A DNA stretch of 64,000 nt from Aotearoamyces nothofagi (GCA_015345905.1 JADDTR010000006.1:990146-1054145), one strand, 5' to 3'; numbered from the stretch's first letter, positions 46,015 through 59,100 are shown. Notes: generated by a model from the letters alone, not told the origin. A program made the numbers and translations.

Positions 46015-46322
46015 TGTGTGACAGTAAGGTATTCTATAGTAGGACTTGAAGGAGGCTCTAGAATTGGTCGGCGACGCCAGCGGGAATCATCAGTGATTTC
46101 GTCTCCTCCAACTGGGTGCTTTATGGCTTTGTGTTGCCTCGAGTTGTTGATAAGCTGCGCGATGATGCATACGAGAGTACAGCGGGAAGCCTAAACTAGC
46201 GCCGGTACACGGCAGATGCCGCTATTTCCAAGCTGTCCTGAACTGAAGCTGTCTACCAAGGAGGGACATTGCAATTGGAGATTCATTGCAAATAACGTCA
46301 TTCACAATATTTTATATACGAT

Positions 46323-48183
46323 ATGGCAGATGCTGAAGCAAAGGCAAAGGCTGAAAAGCTTGCCGCGGCGAAGAAACGCGTAAGAATTCTCAAATCTATC
46401 CTAGTTCAAGGAGCATACTGACGCTTGCATTTTCACAGATTGAACAATTAAAGAAAAAGAATGCAAAGAAGGGAGGAAAAAAGGTTGAGGAAGCACCAGA
46501 GATAACACCCGAAGATCCAAAGACGGAAGAGAAACCCGCCAAGGACGACGCGCCAGAAGCTGAGGGCAATGATGATACCCCAGCTGATGACGTGGCGGAG
46601 CCCAGCGAAGAACCAGTTACTGAATCACCTACCAAAGAGACATCAACTACGCTCAGCCGCCAGGCCTCGTTATCAGAGGCGTCGAAAATTAGATCAGCAT
46701 CGTTTCGCCATTCCGCAGCTACTAGACCTTTGTCTCCCACGGGAGGGACTGAGACGCCAATATTGGGTGGCGAAGAAACCGCACCAGAGATTTACCGCAA
46801 GCAGGCTGCAAAAATCGATGAGCTAGAAAAGGAGAACAAGCGCTTGGCAAAGGAGGTTGGTGACGGAGAGAAGCGATGGAAGAAGGCAGAGGATGAGTTG
46901 GAGGATCTACGAGAAGCCGAGGGAGAAAGCGTAGACCCCAAAGCCACTGCGAAGTCCTCTGCAGGCTCTAGCGAAGTGGAAAAGCTGGTAAGAATAGGAT
47001 GAGCGTTTTTGATGGTGACCAAAGCTAAATTATTCTACGTTAGAAATCAGAAATCGCAGCTTTACAGCGCCAAAACACACAACTTCACGCGCAAGTATCA
47101 CGTCCTAGTCGACATGGCTCCTCTCCTTCGGTTTCAGGAGTAGTGCCACCAACAGACAGTCTTGCCTCTGAATTGGCATCTAAATCTTCTACTATTGAAT
47201 CTATGGAAATCGAGATCTCCAACTTACGGGCCCAAGTAGCTCGCAGTACTATAGGCTCCTCGGCAGAAAAGGAGCAAATCGCTGCGCTTGAAGACAAACT
47301 GTCTCGTACTGAAAAGTCTCTAGAGGTATCTCAACGCGAGCTCCTTGACTTGAAGAAGAATCTAGATCGCATAACTGCAAAGGCCGTTAAGGAGGGCAGC
47401 GAACGCACCTCTGCAGAGACAAAATCGATTAGTCTGACACGTGAGGCTGAAGAAGCCAAGGCACAAACAGAAGAATTGCAGAAAAAAGTTGACGCCTTGG
47501 AGAAGAAGGTCACGACTTTAACTACTTTGCACAAGGAAAATGACGCACGATCTCAAGCTTTGAAGAAAGAGAGAGAGAAGGCGGACAAGGAAGCATCGGA
47601 ATTGAGAAGCCGGTTTGCTACCATTGAAAACGAGAACATGAGGCTAAAAGAAGAGAAGGAGAGGGCAAAGAAGCGCGATGCACAAGGCGTCGATGACGAA
47701 GGTGTGGATGAGCTCGAGAATGAGGAGCGTCAACGTTTGGAACAAAAGGTTAGAGAACTCGAAGGCGAGCTTCATGAAGTCCGGCGAGGCGTATGGAAGG
47801 ATCGAAGAAAAGAGATTGACGGCGCCGAATCTTATATAACGAGTCCTGGAGCAAACAAATTCACAGACATTGACCTTAATGGAGCTTCGAGCCTAGGTAG
47901 AAGAAGAAGCATGGCAGGTGGCGCGACAAAGGGGCTAGGCGAGTTGTTTGCAAGTGGGTTTGGTGCCTTTACAACAGCTGGCACTGCCGGTGACGACTTA
48001 TTGGAAGATGATAATTTTGACGAGGATGCTTTCAGACTAGCACACGAGGAAGAAGGACGCAAGAGGATTGAGAGGATAAAGGAGATTAAGAGAGGACTGA
48101 ATGCTTGGAAAGGATGGAGATTGGATCTTGTTGAGACGAGAAGGGCCGGCGGTGAAGGGACGGGTGAGATTTTTGAGGTGTAG
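46323..48183 (+). CDS. Coiled-coil protein (golgin-like / 'M protein repeat' type)
   Basis: Three exons: 46323-46379, 46439-46987 and 47044-48183; 581 aa. Starts MADAEAKAKAEKLAAAKKRI. Residues about 20-130 are Pro/Glu/Ser-rich and disordered. About 145-205 and 220-460 are strong heptad coiled coil (ENKRLAKEVGDGEKRWKKAE; ISNLRAQVARS; EKKVTTLTTLHKENDARSQA). The C-terminus has a basic motif (GRRRSMAGGATKGLGELF), an acidic patch and a short conserved-looking end (RIKEIKRGLNAWKGWRLDLV). Similar proteins in fungi are annotated as M-protein-repeat or golgin-like. No GRIP or GRAB domain was recognised, so Golgi targeting is inference. The intron between exons 2 and 3 begins GTAAGA and ends at GTTAG. 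Confidence 0.85.
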
Positions 48184-48534
48184 GAATAGAAATTCACATT
48201 TTTGATTGCCTATTGCACTCTGCATTACAAGCCGTTATTAAATATAAGACTGGTGCTTCTACCCAACTAGAGGTTTTTAATAAGATAATCTAAACATGGC
48301 GGAATATCTGCACGTTTTACCCCTTTGCATCGATCTCACAGACGTCATAAACTCCCCTCCAAAATAATCGCTTACCGACAGTCAGATTCGCGATTCGCCG
48401 GTGCCGCTAATCACTACTGGGGCCACGGGATTGCAGCTGACGCAGATGACATTGCAGAAATAATTATTGTATATATATATACTTCTAGTATCCTCTCACA
48501 CGATGCTTAAAACATAGAGCGAGGTTGTGCCATT
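48184..48534. other. Intergenic region
   Basis: Spacer of 351 bp between two plus-strand genes. It presumably holds the terminator of the first and the promoter of the second. Nothing else is seen. Confidence 0.5.
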
Positions 48535-51482
48535 ATGCCAGGTCTTGTTGTGCGCAAGCTCCTCATCTTCGCTGCTGTTGATGGTTTGGTGTTACAGCCT
48601 CTCACGCAAAAGGGACAGCGCCCGGTGCCTGCAGTGAAGATTTCTTATGAGGGTGCTGCGATTGGACCTGCATTGGGATCTATTTCTACCGATGGGAAGG
48701 GATTTGAGGCATTTGGAGTCGTAGGTTAGTTCTTCCTATTTGCGATACTGGCGAGTCTCGAGCGACCAGGATAACACAGAATCATTGGGCTGAACTACTT
48801 ATAGGACTCTTGACGGCATCAAGATCCTTCTACTTAATATCGATTACCCGTCGACAGCAAGTTGCACAAATCCATGGGAAGCCGATATACGTTATTACAG
48901 AGGTGGCATTGACGCCGCTATCAACGAAGGAGGAAGCCGAAACAGCCGTTGCCAGTACAAAAGAGGGTTTACAAAAGCGCGTGGCTAACAACCGCGGATT
49001 AGATGAGAGCGACAGTGATGACGATGTGGGGGAATACTCTGCAACTGCGAGTGACGATATAGATGACGACCCGAACCCTGCTACAGTAATTAGCCACGAC
49101 TCGATCGATGCTAGTATCGCAGAAGGCGAACATAAACGCACGAGTTCTATCGCGGAAGATGTCATCTCTAGAAAAGGTGGATATGGACGATTTGCAAAGA
49201 GTTGGTTCTCTAAGAATGGATGGACTGTGGATAGCATGAGAAATCTGGGTTTGAGCATCCCTGAATCGCAACCTGTGAAAAATAGACCGGAGGAAAACAC
49301 TGCTGGCAGTGAGCAACAGAAACAGGACATATCTAAGCCTGCAGCGACAATTGGCCTGCCTGAAGAAGGCAAAGTAGAGAAAGCGAACGACATTGCCGCT
49401 CTTCTCCCAAAGTTGTTGACAACAACTAGTCTCCTATTCGGATCCTCGCAGAGCTTCTTCTTTTCGTATGATTATGATATTACAAGGAGCCTTGGTAACC
49501 AGAAGCCTACCAATGGGTCAGATATTCCACTTTATAAAGAGGTTGATCCATTGTTTTTCTGGAACCGCCACGTTATTCAGCCTTTCATTGATGCTGGTCA
49601 GAATTCTTTGGTGTTACCATTGATTCAAGGCTTCGTGGGCCAGAGATCATTCACCGTTGAAAGAAATCCTTCCCCACCAGTGCCTACAACCAAAGAGCCA
49701 GTAACCATATTGGAGATGACGGAGCTGTCATCTAACGAAGACCAAGCCACAACTGTGCCGAATTCAACGAGGAATTTCCTCTTAACGTTGATTTCACGTC
49801 GGTCTGTCAAACGTGCTGGGCTTCGATATCTACGAAGAGGCGTTGATGGCGATGGAAACACTGCAAACACCGTCGAGACAGAGCAATTCCTGTCTAGCGT
49901 AGACTGGTCATCCACCACGAAGGCTTACTCTTTCCTTCAACTCCGTGGTAGCGTTCCAATATTCTTCTCCCAATCGCCGTATTCTTTTAAACCAGTTCCT
50001 CAGATACAGCAGTCTGAAGAGACAAATTTCAACGCTTTCAGGCGGCACTTCTCGAATCTAAGAAATCGTTATGGGTCAATAGAGGTGGCTTCATTGGTTG
50101 AGAAACATAACAACGAGGCTATCGTCGGTGAAGCATTTGAGAAATTTGTGGCACGACTAAATGACTCTGGTGGAATTGGTGGCGAGAAGATCAGTTTTGA
50201 GTGGTTCGACTTTCACGCAATGACGAAAGGCATGAAATTTGAGAATCTCGGTTTGTTACTAGATAGCCTGGGAGACAAGCTCGATTCCTTTGGCAACAGC
50301 TGTGAACTACATGGCAAACTTCTACATAAACAAGGTGGGGTCCTTCGAACAAATTGCATGGATTGCTTAGACCGCACAAACGTCGTACAGAGTGCCTGTG
50401 GTAGACGAGCCTTGGAGGCCCAGCTGAAAGAAGAGGGCTTTGACTTGAGCATACAATTGGATCAAACTACACAATGGTTCAATACGTTGTGGGCAGACAA
50501 TGGCGATGCGATCTCAAAGCAATACGCATCCACTGCCGCAATGAAAGGAGATTACACCAGAACGAGGAAACGCAATTACAAGGGCGCTCTGACAGACATG
50601 GGACTTTCTATTTCAAGGTTCTATAGTGGCATTGTGAACGACTACTTTCTCCAAACGTGCATCGACTTCCTCGTCGGCAACGTCACAGCCCTTGTATTCG
50701 AAGACTTTGAGGCCAACTTGATGAGTAGTGACCCTGCTCTCTCTATGCAGAAAATGCGACAACAGGCCATCGATGTGAGCCAAAGGCTTGTCGTTGCTGA
50801 TGAAGGCGAAGAGTTCATTGGTGGTTGGGCGTTACTGACGCCACGCGAGCCTAATACTATCAAGTCGACACCATTTGAAGAGTGTGTACTCCTCCTGACA
50901 GATGCTGCACTCTATGCATGCAGATTCGATTGGAATATGGAGAAAGTCTCGTCATTTGAGCGCGTCGACTTGGCACATATTCTAAGTGTACAATATGGGA
51001 CGTACATCACTTCTACTCTATCTCCCGCACAAGCGGATGAGAAGAGAAATGTCGGGCTCGTCATCACATACCATGCAGGAGCAAACGACATCACAAGAGT
51101 GAACACACGATCGATGTCCACAGTGCCAACTCAAGAAACCCCTGACCTACCGCAGGCAACCTCTACAGCGCTTCCGTTTTCGTTGCCAGCGCTACTTGGC
51201 TGGCACCCAGCAGTCAATAGTAGTATAATGGCCTTCAAAGCACTTCCGTGTCGATCAGCTGCTGTCGCTGAAGGACAACATGAGCCGCGATTGAGTGAGG
51301 TCGAGCAGGCAAAGCTGATATGTTCGGAGATTGAGAGGATGGCGAAGGCGGTAAAAGGGGCCGAGGGAGAACAGGAGAGTCTCGTAGAGCATAATGACAT
51401 TATCTCCTTGGCTGATGCTAGAAGGAGCACGGGGCTCTTGGAGCATCTAGGATATGGTCTGAAAAGACTGGTATGGGCCTAG
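48535..51482 (+). CDS. SAC-domain phosphoinositide phosphatase with hSac2 domain (Sac2/INPP5F-like)
   Basis: Two exons, 48535-48724 and 48805-51482; 955 aa. Removes phosphate from inositol headgroups of membrane phosphoinositides; the human relative INPP5F/Sac2 acts as a 4-phosphatase on endocytic membranes. The SAC fold is read in pieces: GFEAFGVVGLLTASRSFYLI, KPIYVITEVALTP, SFFFSYDYDITRSLGNQ, PLFFWNRHVIQPFI, FLQLRGSVPIFFSQSP and the catalytic loop RTNCMDCLDRTNVVQ with C581 (Cys-x5-Arg-Thr). A low-complexity insertion of about 130 residues (roughly 100-230) splits the N-terminal part. After the catalytic domain comes the hSac2 homology domain (EEFIGGWALLTPREPNTIKS ... ECVLLLTDAALYACRFDWNM), which sets it apart from Sac1 and synaptojanins. 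No transmembrane segment is seen, unlike Sac1. Confidence 0.93.
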
Positions 51483-51594
51483 ATCAAACTTGACGTTTAA
51501 CTCTATATAATATTCGATGCGTGAGAGCCATCCCATCGTTGTCCGTGAATGTTTTTCAGCGGTGATAAGTTGAAATGGATTCAAATGCTAACAA
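51483..51594. other. Short convergent spacer
   Basis: Only 112 bp separate the stops of the SAC phosphatase and BMT6, so their 3' untranslated regions probably overlap. Confidence 0.6.
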
Positions 51595-52830
51595 TCAAAG
51601 CCGCTTGAAAAGATGGACTTGGTATCGCATGTTCTCCAGAGATATTGGATAGCGAAGCTCCTCAGCCAGTCTGAACCATCGCGACTCGTCAGAAACCACC
51701 TTCTCCCAACTTGGTGTATCATCCTTGCCCCTGACCGAATGTTTCTCAAGAAGAGTATGGTCCATAAGCCATTGCATAGGGTATTTCTTCTGATCCTGAC
51801 CAACTGTAGCTTCCGAATAACTTCCCGGGCTATCCACTACGAGAAGCATTGTATCTCGTGGGACGACAGACGTCAGTCTAAGGAGGAACGCAGTTGCCTT
51901 TGCGATGGATGCTGTGTATAGCTCGTTGAGTGTGAATAGTAAAGTTACGATAGAGGGTCTCTGACCCACAATATCAGCCAGCTGGGTTTTGCTCATCTCA
52001 AGCAAATCGCCCTGCTGGAACGTGGTGCGGAAGATCTTGTCCGAGAGGAGAGGGACATTTGCTGCTCTGGCTGCACTACTTGCATATTTCGACAGCGGAG
52101 GCGCAGAGCAGATTTCCGTTGAGAGTTTCTGTGACACCCCACCCCAACTTGCCGAATCCACAAGAGTGATATCCATGCCTGCTGTCTCTGAGTTCCCACC
52201 CACCGACAGGTCTTCCATAGCTTCTATCAGTGACGGTTGTTCCGACTGGAGAGCATAGCGTAGAAAACCACCGAATCCTATAACCTCTGCCGCTCCACCT
52301 CCAAAGCATAAAATCTGCGCTCTAGACGCATTTTTCTCCAGCGAAGAGGAATCAGTAATGTCACGTGACACGTCTTCTTTACTGTCCAGCGACGCCGATT
52401 CAACAGCATTATCCAACAGCAGAAGCGGCTCCAAATATGCTCTCAAATCCGCCAGCACAGTAGCATAACAAAGCGCCCTACTAGGGCTCCACCTGACGGT
52501 ATAGGCGTCCAAAAACTCACTCTTGCCAAAGGCCCTCTCGAAATCTCTGTCAAACAGAGCCTGCTTGATCTCCTGCAACGTCGTCTTCAAGCCTTGCGAG
52601 TCCAGCAAGACGGGGAAAGCATCTCTAAAGACATTAAGCAGCTTCTTTTGCAGATCCACGGGGATCGACTGCTCGAACACTGCAGCTGCTTCTCGTGCCT
52701 CGGCTTCAACCACAGCTGCCTTCTTACGCGGCTGCGGCGCATTGGGCTTTTTGGTGAAGGCCGGACCTTTGGGGGGTACGGCCCAGCCGTGGTGCGACCG
52801 GGTCTCCTTTTTACTTTTGCTTTGGACCAT
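51595..52830 (-). CDS. BMT6: 25S rRNA (uridine-N3)-methyltransferase Bmt6-like
   Basis: 411 aa, single exon. Start taken at the ATG at 52830 (MVQSKSKKETRSHHGWAVPP). The frame stays open 123 nt further but only with a TTG, so that extension is not used. The family (SAM-dependent methyltransferase 34, yeast Bmt6) methylates N3 of U2843 in 25S rRNA in the nucleolus. Signatures: the basic N-terminal nucleolar-type region; VRWSPSRALCYATVLADL; motif I ILCFGGGAAEVIGFGGFLRY; DITLVDSASWG (acidic SAM ribose-binding position); VTLLFTLNELYTASIAKATA; LLVVDSPGSYSE; and the terminal WFRLAEELRYPISLENMRYQ. This C-terminal block is highly characteristic of the family. Length is slightly above that of the yeast protein. 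Confidence 0.92.
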   Translation of the reverse strand: MVQSKSKKETRSHHGWAVPPKGPAFTKKPNAPQPRKKAAVVEAEAREAAAVFEQSIPVDLQKKLLNVFRDAFPVLLDSQGLKTTLQEIKQALFDRDFERAFGKSEFLDAYTVRWSPSRALCYATVLADLRAYLEPLLLLDNAVESASLDSKEDVSRDITDSSSLEKNASRAQILCFGGGAAEVIGFGGFLRYALQSEQPSLIEAMEDLSVGGNSETAGMDITLVDSASWGGVSQKLSTEICSAPPLSKYASSAARAANVPLLSDKIFRTTFQQGDLLEMSKTQLADIVGQRPSIVTLLFTLNELYTASIAKATAFLLRLTSVVPRDTMLLVVDSPGSYSEATVGQDQKKYPMQWLMDHTLLEKHSVRGKDDTPSWEKVVSDESRWFRLAEELRYPISLENMRYQVHLFKRL

Positions 52831-54294
52831 GGTGGGCGTGGATGGGCTGGTTTGGAAGGCCTTGTGCAGAGCTTTGGTAGGGAAGGTTTGGTGGGTGTTA
52901 GCGAGAGAATTTATTTGTACGGGCGCCTGCGAGGCTGCGAGATGAGGGTGCAAACTAAGGATGGATTGATAGTTTCCATTAATGAGGAGTATATTGAAAC
53001 TGCGACGATATCATGAGTAATATTCTGGTTGAATTTGAGGGTTTTAATGCCACTTGTTGTATTTTTTATTTTCCTTTTTATTTTATTTCAGAATTGGTTA
53101 CTGGCAATCTAATAAGAACCGCGACCTAGTCCCATCATCACGCCCTTTGAAGTTTGGCCCCTTAACCTTTTGATAAATAATCAATAGGTCTGTCACTGGG
53201 AAAGGAAAGGAAATCTAGCTCACAGAAATATCTTCATGAGGAAGGATGGTATTAGTAAAATAACTAATTACAACTAAAATACTGTATCTATTCTACGTCG
53301 GCGCTGCTGTCTTGGCCAATATGTCGTCGTCGATACTGATAAGCCGTCATCAAAAAAGAGCGTATCGAACAGGTCTCTCGGGCAAGGATAATACGCCGTG
53401 TCTGGTTTGGATCTTGGGGGCTACGATTATGGAACATCTTCCAGGAAAACTTCATTCCTTAAAAGATTCATACCTGAGGGGGTTTTAAGGCTCTTCTTGT
53501 CCTTGCGCTTGCCTTAACGTTGAGGTCAACATGAGGCACGCTTGCCTGAGCGAGCCAGGCCGGCAGGGACGTCAAAAGAACCCAGAAATCCAAACCTCCT
53601 TCACTCCTAGCCATCCTGTCCCTCTCACCATCAACGCCGCCCGCGAGGCAATCCATCAACCTTTATAACGAGCCCGGCAGCGCCGGCGATGTCCAGCGAC
53701 GCAAGATCGAGCACCACGGCGCCGTCAGGCCGCCGTCTCACCAGGTCGGGCCCTCGACGGCATGCTGCATTCAAAGCCGACTGAGCGCTGCCTGTATCGA
53801 CGGGCGAGAGGCCGCTGCAACTGGCGTCCGTTATCGCCAGGATGGACGGATGGCCTCGTTGACATGCCCGCACCCATCTCTGGGCATGGCCGGCCTTCGT
53901 ACACATGGTGAGTCATCCGCGTCGCCACGGAGCAGCAGGGGCAAGGGGCATGTGGCATGTGACTGATCCAGTCTAGGTGTCGAGGATAAATACGACTCGA
54001 GTCGCCGCGCGGGCCTGCGTGAATCGTTTTGGAGCCAGAATGGAATGATTCCTCGAGTCCAACCTCGCCAGAACTGATAAGAAACACGTTTCTTGGTGAC
54101 GATGCCAACTTCGAGGCTTACCGAACGAAAACCACGCTATTAGCGTGCTCGGCCAATCAGAACCCACACTTTTACGCGAGCCTAAGGCGACAACCGAACC
54201 CAATAATTGGCAAGAGGAAATCAACGAGAGGATTCATAATCTTCATTCTCCCTTGCCACCCAATAACACAGTGTCAGCATACAATCCATCCGCG
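52831..54294. other. Intergenic region between divergent genes
   Basis: About 1.5 kb. Includes an AT-rich stretch with TTTATTTT runs (53045-53090). The last 250 bp before the zinc-finger ATG carry an open frame in phase with it and could be leader sequence or contain an upstream exon. No other gene is supported. Confidence 0.55.
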
Positions 54295-55254
54295 ATGCCA
54301 TCCCCAAACCATTTCAGTTATCCGCCGTTGGATAACATGGCCACCATGGACGCGCGACCGTACATGCCGCAGGAACGCGACTTTCAGCAGCTGGCCGACC
54401 ACCACGAGTACCAGCAGCATGAACTCCAGCAGGAGCAGCCTCGATACCCAAGTCCTCCGCCTGGCCCCGCTGACAACCCTTACGCTCAACAACCTACCGA
54501 CGTGACGGGAGATGGCAGGTTGGATCTGCCGACAGAGACAAAGAGCGAGTCCGACGCGGCTTCGCCTGGCCGATCGAAGCCAGTCCCGAAACCAGATCGC
54601 GAAGTTACCAAAGACGCGAATGGGAGATTCTACTGCAACTGGCCGAATTGCACTGAGGAAGTGAGGGATTTCAACAGAAAGTGTGAATGGAGGTAAGTCA
54701 CTTTCTCTGCTCGTTACACACGATCACTGCTGACTGTAGACGACAGCAAACACATGGATAAGCATGACAGACCATACAAGTGCCCGGCAGATGGTTGTGA
54801 GAAGCTTCCTGGTTTCACGTACTCTGGCGGTCTTCTTAGACACGAGCGTGAAGTTCATAATAAGCATGGAGGTCCCCGAAAGCAGCTAAACTGCCCACAC
54901 TTAAACTGCAAGCGACACACAGGAAAGGGATTTTCGAGACAGGAGAACCTCAACGAGCATCTACGCCGCGTCCATACTGATGCTGGAATCATCCTGAATG
55001 GAGATGACACAGAGGATGATGGAAGTGAGGCACAACCAGGCCAGAAGAGAAAGCGTGGAGCTGGTCGTACTGATGGCGAGGATTTCCGCGAAGAACTGAA
55101 GCGCTTAAGACAGGAGAATGAGCAACTTAGACTTCAAGCCGAAGCTCAGAATGCCCAAACCAATGAGATGATGCGGCAGATTCAGCAGCTGCAACAAGCT
55201 CAACAATTACAGGCCATTCACCCACGGATGGCGCCTCCAGCACAAATGATCTGA
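54295..55254 (+). CDS. C2H2 zinc-finger protein, probable transcription factor
   Basis: Two exons, 54295-54692 and 54747-55254; 301 aa from the ATG chosen. The frame is open upstream to at least 54145 without another ATG, so an upstream coding exon is possible. The first part is Pro/Gln-rich and disordered (YPPLDNMATMDAR, EYQQHELQQEQPRYPSPPPG). Zinc-binding region: FYCNWPNCTEEVRDFNRKCE then WSKHMDKHDRPYKCP (first finger, joined across the intron as AG|C), CPADGCEKLPGFTYSGGLLR then HEREVH (second), and LNCPHLNCKRHTGKGFSRQE ... HLRRVH (third, atypical spacing). The acidic stretch DDTEDDGSEAQPGQKRKRGA holds a bipartite basic signal, and the C-terminus is a Gln-rich coiled coil that may dimerise. 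DNA target unknown. Confidence 0.87.
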
Positions 55255-56186
55255 TCTTTCTCTTATGGCTCTCTTGTTTCCATTAGTTATAAGGTCCTCT
55301 CATTGCATTTGTGGAGTTCGCTGGCTGCTATTGCACTGGCGTAAAGGTGGATAATAGGGCGGCTTTGAGATGTTTACTCTTCTCTCATCGGAAAGAGGGC
55401 TTCTCTTGAAGTCTCACAAGTTGTTTACATAACTGTATGAATCCAAGAAAATTCCAGAAATAACTTTGACTTTCTTATCTATCTATAACCCATGCACGAA
55501 GAGTTGACGTTGAATCTTGCCTCGACGCCTCAGGCAAATCATGTTTTGAGATTTCATATACGTAGACACGTGTTACCCGGTAAATATCTCGAACTAGCCA
55601 TATGTTCCGCTGTACGTGACAATACATTTAGAAACACCGCAGAACGCTTTTGCTAGCTTTCCCCTCACGATTTGTAATGTGGGAGGGACTAAGAATTTCC
55701 GTGATCTGAATGTGAGATGTTTGCGTCTTGCTTTGCAAAGAGAGTAATCAATACCAAGATGCACTTATAATTAGACTATTGCCAAGGTTTAGATCGGAAG
55801 TTCAGAACTCTGCAAAACGCAAAGTTGATTTCTATTGTCACATTAATTGTGCTATCGGTATTTTCCATGTTTGCTTTCATAAATAGGTATCTCTCCAGCC
55901 ATCCTATGCTTTGATTAACCAGACCTAGGCCGAGTGCCTGTAATGTTGAATCCCTAAACACTAAAGTATACAAGTCGAACTTGGAACGTGTCGTAAGCGG
56001 CAGATGCTGAGTATTATGCCTACGATCATTTCCACCAAACATGTGTCATGTAATCTATGCTCTGAACGCCCGGCGAGTCCACGCCTTTTTGCGATACGCC
56101 TTTTTGGAGGACAATGAGAGAACTGGGAATCCTGTACAATGTCGTGAATTATCTTGAAATGTCGTCGTGTAGAATCGACAATGTCA
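55255..56186. other. Intergenic region between convergent genes
   Basis: About 930 bp. Short open frames only, none recognised. Confidence 0.5.
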
Positions 56187-59100
56187 TCATTGGTGTTCTG
56201 AAGAGACACCATTCGTTAATGGAGTGTCTACAACATCTTCGTGGGTGTTTCTCCTCGATAGAGAAGCCGGTTCTGCCTCCTCTGGGATAGTTGCAAATTT
56301 CCTGAGGACCTGTTTGAGGGCGGGGCGCCGAATAGGTTTGCTGAGAAACATGTCCATTCCGGAATCCATGCACTCTTGTACATTGCTCTCTTCAGCAAAT
56401 GCAGTAAGAGCTACTATCGGAGCTGAATAGCCCATCTCCCGGATGAGTCGAGTACTTTGCAGACCATCCAAATTGGGCATCTAATCAATTAGCCAGGTGT
56501 AGATAGACTAACGAGGATACTCCTACCTGAATGTCCATGAAAATCAGGTTATATACTGTGCCTTCATCCATACTCTTCTTTACCATCTCGTATGCCTCTT
56601 GGCCGTCCTTGGCAACGGTAACATCATATATATCTTCCAGCTTCAACATTCTAGATAAGTTAGCATTACTTCATATAGTATGGCTGGGAACATACCGAAG
56701 CACGACCTCCTGATTTACAAGATTGTCCTCGGCCACTAATACTCGAATCTTGCCAGAGCCACTGTTTGTCGCTGCAACACGATCAAGTGCTGCAAGTTGA
56801 TCCTCCGAGCTTGGCTCAGGTGTAGATGTTGCAGCAAAGAATGGCTGACTGAGACCAACAAGCCTAGGCTGGTGATCTTTCTCGAATCCAATAGGCTGAG
56901 TGGGAGTGCCCGATATATTTGAGGGACTGACATTCCCAGGTACCTTTCCAAGCGCATGCGGATTATCATGAGCGAGGATACTAGGTGGTCGTGAGCCAGC
57001 CTGACTAGAGCTTGCCGTGCTGGAAGCTCGCTCCCGAACAAACTTTAAGGGGATGCGCATGCTGAAAGTTGATCCTACGCCCTCGGTGCTTTCTAGTGTA
57101 ATGGTTCCACCCATCAACCCTGCTAGCTGGGAACAGATACTGAGACCTAAGCCTGTGCCACCATACTTCTTACTCAGGCCAAGGTCACCTTGTACGAATG
57201 GCTCAAAGACCCTTTTCTGAAGAGTTTGCGGAATTCCTGGGCCAGAGTCTTCTACCTCAAATTGGAATATCAAGGCCCTCGCATTAAGTGGTGGAGGTGT
57301 AGCAGAGCGTTCTCGCACATGAATGTGTGTTTGGGCAGATTTTGGATCCATAGGGTTAATGAGCAATGCGGTACCAACGGGCTTGGCGGGTGTGACAGAG
57401 GTAGATGCCACTCTCGAAGGTGCAGATGTGTTTGAGCCAGATTCGCCCCGATGGCGATTCCTCGAAGGACGCTGAGACCCCGTCCTCGAACCCATTGAAT
57501 CTTTCCTGCTTCCTTGTGGCGAGTTTTCAAGTTCCCCAACACACTTAATGCGCACTTCCACTCTACCGCCCTCGGGTGTGAACTTTAGGCTATTGCTTAC
57601 GAGATTGATGATGACCTGCAATATACGATGCTGATCACCCCAGAGCCTCATATCCTTTAATCTGCCTGTACCTTGAGGTCCGAGCGCTGGAAGGCCGTCT
57701 TGAATTTCCCTCTCGGGGCTGAAATCCGTGTCCGTGCTGATGAACTTGACGACGAAGTGGATGCGACCTTCTCGTACCTGCTTATCGAAAATGGTTGTAA
57801 TTTGGGACCTGATATCCGATAGGCTAAATTCCTTCTCTTCAATGCTGATCGATTGGCCGATTTGATTCTTACTGAAAGTCAAGAGATCGTTCAGTAGATG
57901 CAATAGTAAATCTCCGGACTTGTATACTACCTGGAGTGACCGTTTGATCTTGGGTAGATCATCTTCACCCATACAAACAGCACACATGCCAAGAATACCA
58001 TTTAAAGGAGTCTTCAGCTCATGCGAAATATTCGCGATGAAGAGCGTCTTGCTCTCATTAGCTGCCTCGGCCGCCTTTTTGCTAATCTCCAACTCACAGG
58101 TCCGCTCTGCCACCCTCTCTTCGAGTCTGGCGTATTGCATCATGAGTTCGTCAGACATCTCGTTGAACGTCCCCGTCAGTTCAGTCAGCTCGTCGGTGAT
58201 GAAGTGTTTTCTATCTCGGACCTTTCCAGGGATCTTGAAAACTCTCCTTCTGGCGTCTTCGGTCTGCTCAGCCTTGGACTTCCGATTTCTACCGCGCTTG
58301 AGGTCGCGTAGCCGTACGATGAAACCCTTTGGCCGCTTTGATCGCTGGCTAGATGTTCTACCACGTTCCTCGTCACCGGATATCTCCGCTTCATCGTGCG
58401 ATTCCACCGACCTAATGCTTCCACCGGGTGTGTACCCTGGGGGCTGAACCGATTTCTCTGTCGCATCCCTCAACCTCCTTATTGGCATGACTCCAAAGTG
58501 AGCTATAGGTAGCACCAAGAGCAGAATAAGCCCAACCGTCCCAAAGACACAGCCAAGAAGTATATTTCGCAGTTGGACAACGGGAGCCCATGCTTCAGAA
58601 TGGGTTTGCTCCACCAGCAAAAGCCACTCTGCAATTGTGGTTTGAGGTCTAGCATATCCGACTGCAACATTAGCGCCCTGTTCATTTGTCGTTGAGAGTT
58701 TGCTACTGGCATTGTTGATCGCCGCGTTTTTTTTCGAATACGCAGACAATGCTGCATGGTATTTACCAAGAGGAAACGGATCCTGGTAATTGCTGGCATT
58801 GTGTTGACTGTGCCGGTTGGTTTGGCCTGCAATTGGGTTAGGCGGAAATATGAAATGTACTTCTGCAGTCTCCATGACTGTTTTATTCGGAGTGTATGTT
58901 GCTGTAGAAGGCTGATCTTCAGGTAGGAAAATATTGTCAGGCTGATCAGGGCCAATCAAAAGGACTATGCCTGTATTATCAAGCCCTTCGCGCGAAGTCA
59001 AAACGCCGAATAACCTCGAAGCGTCAGCAACAACGGTCATGTACCCTAGTATATCGACAGCAGAAGTATTGTTGATGATTGGCAATGTCAATGATACCAT

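Noticed and set aside
52831-52953. N-terminal extension of BMT6
   Set aside because: It begins with TTG, not ATG; the ATG at 52830 starts the typical basic family N-terminus.
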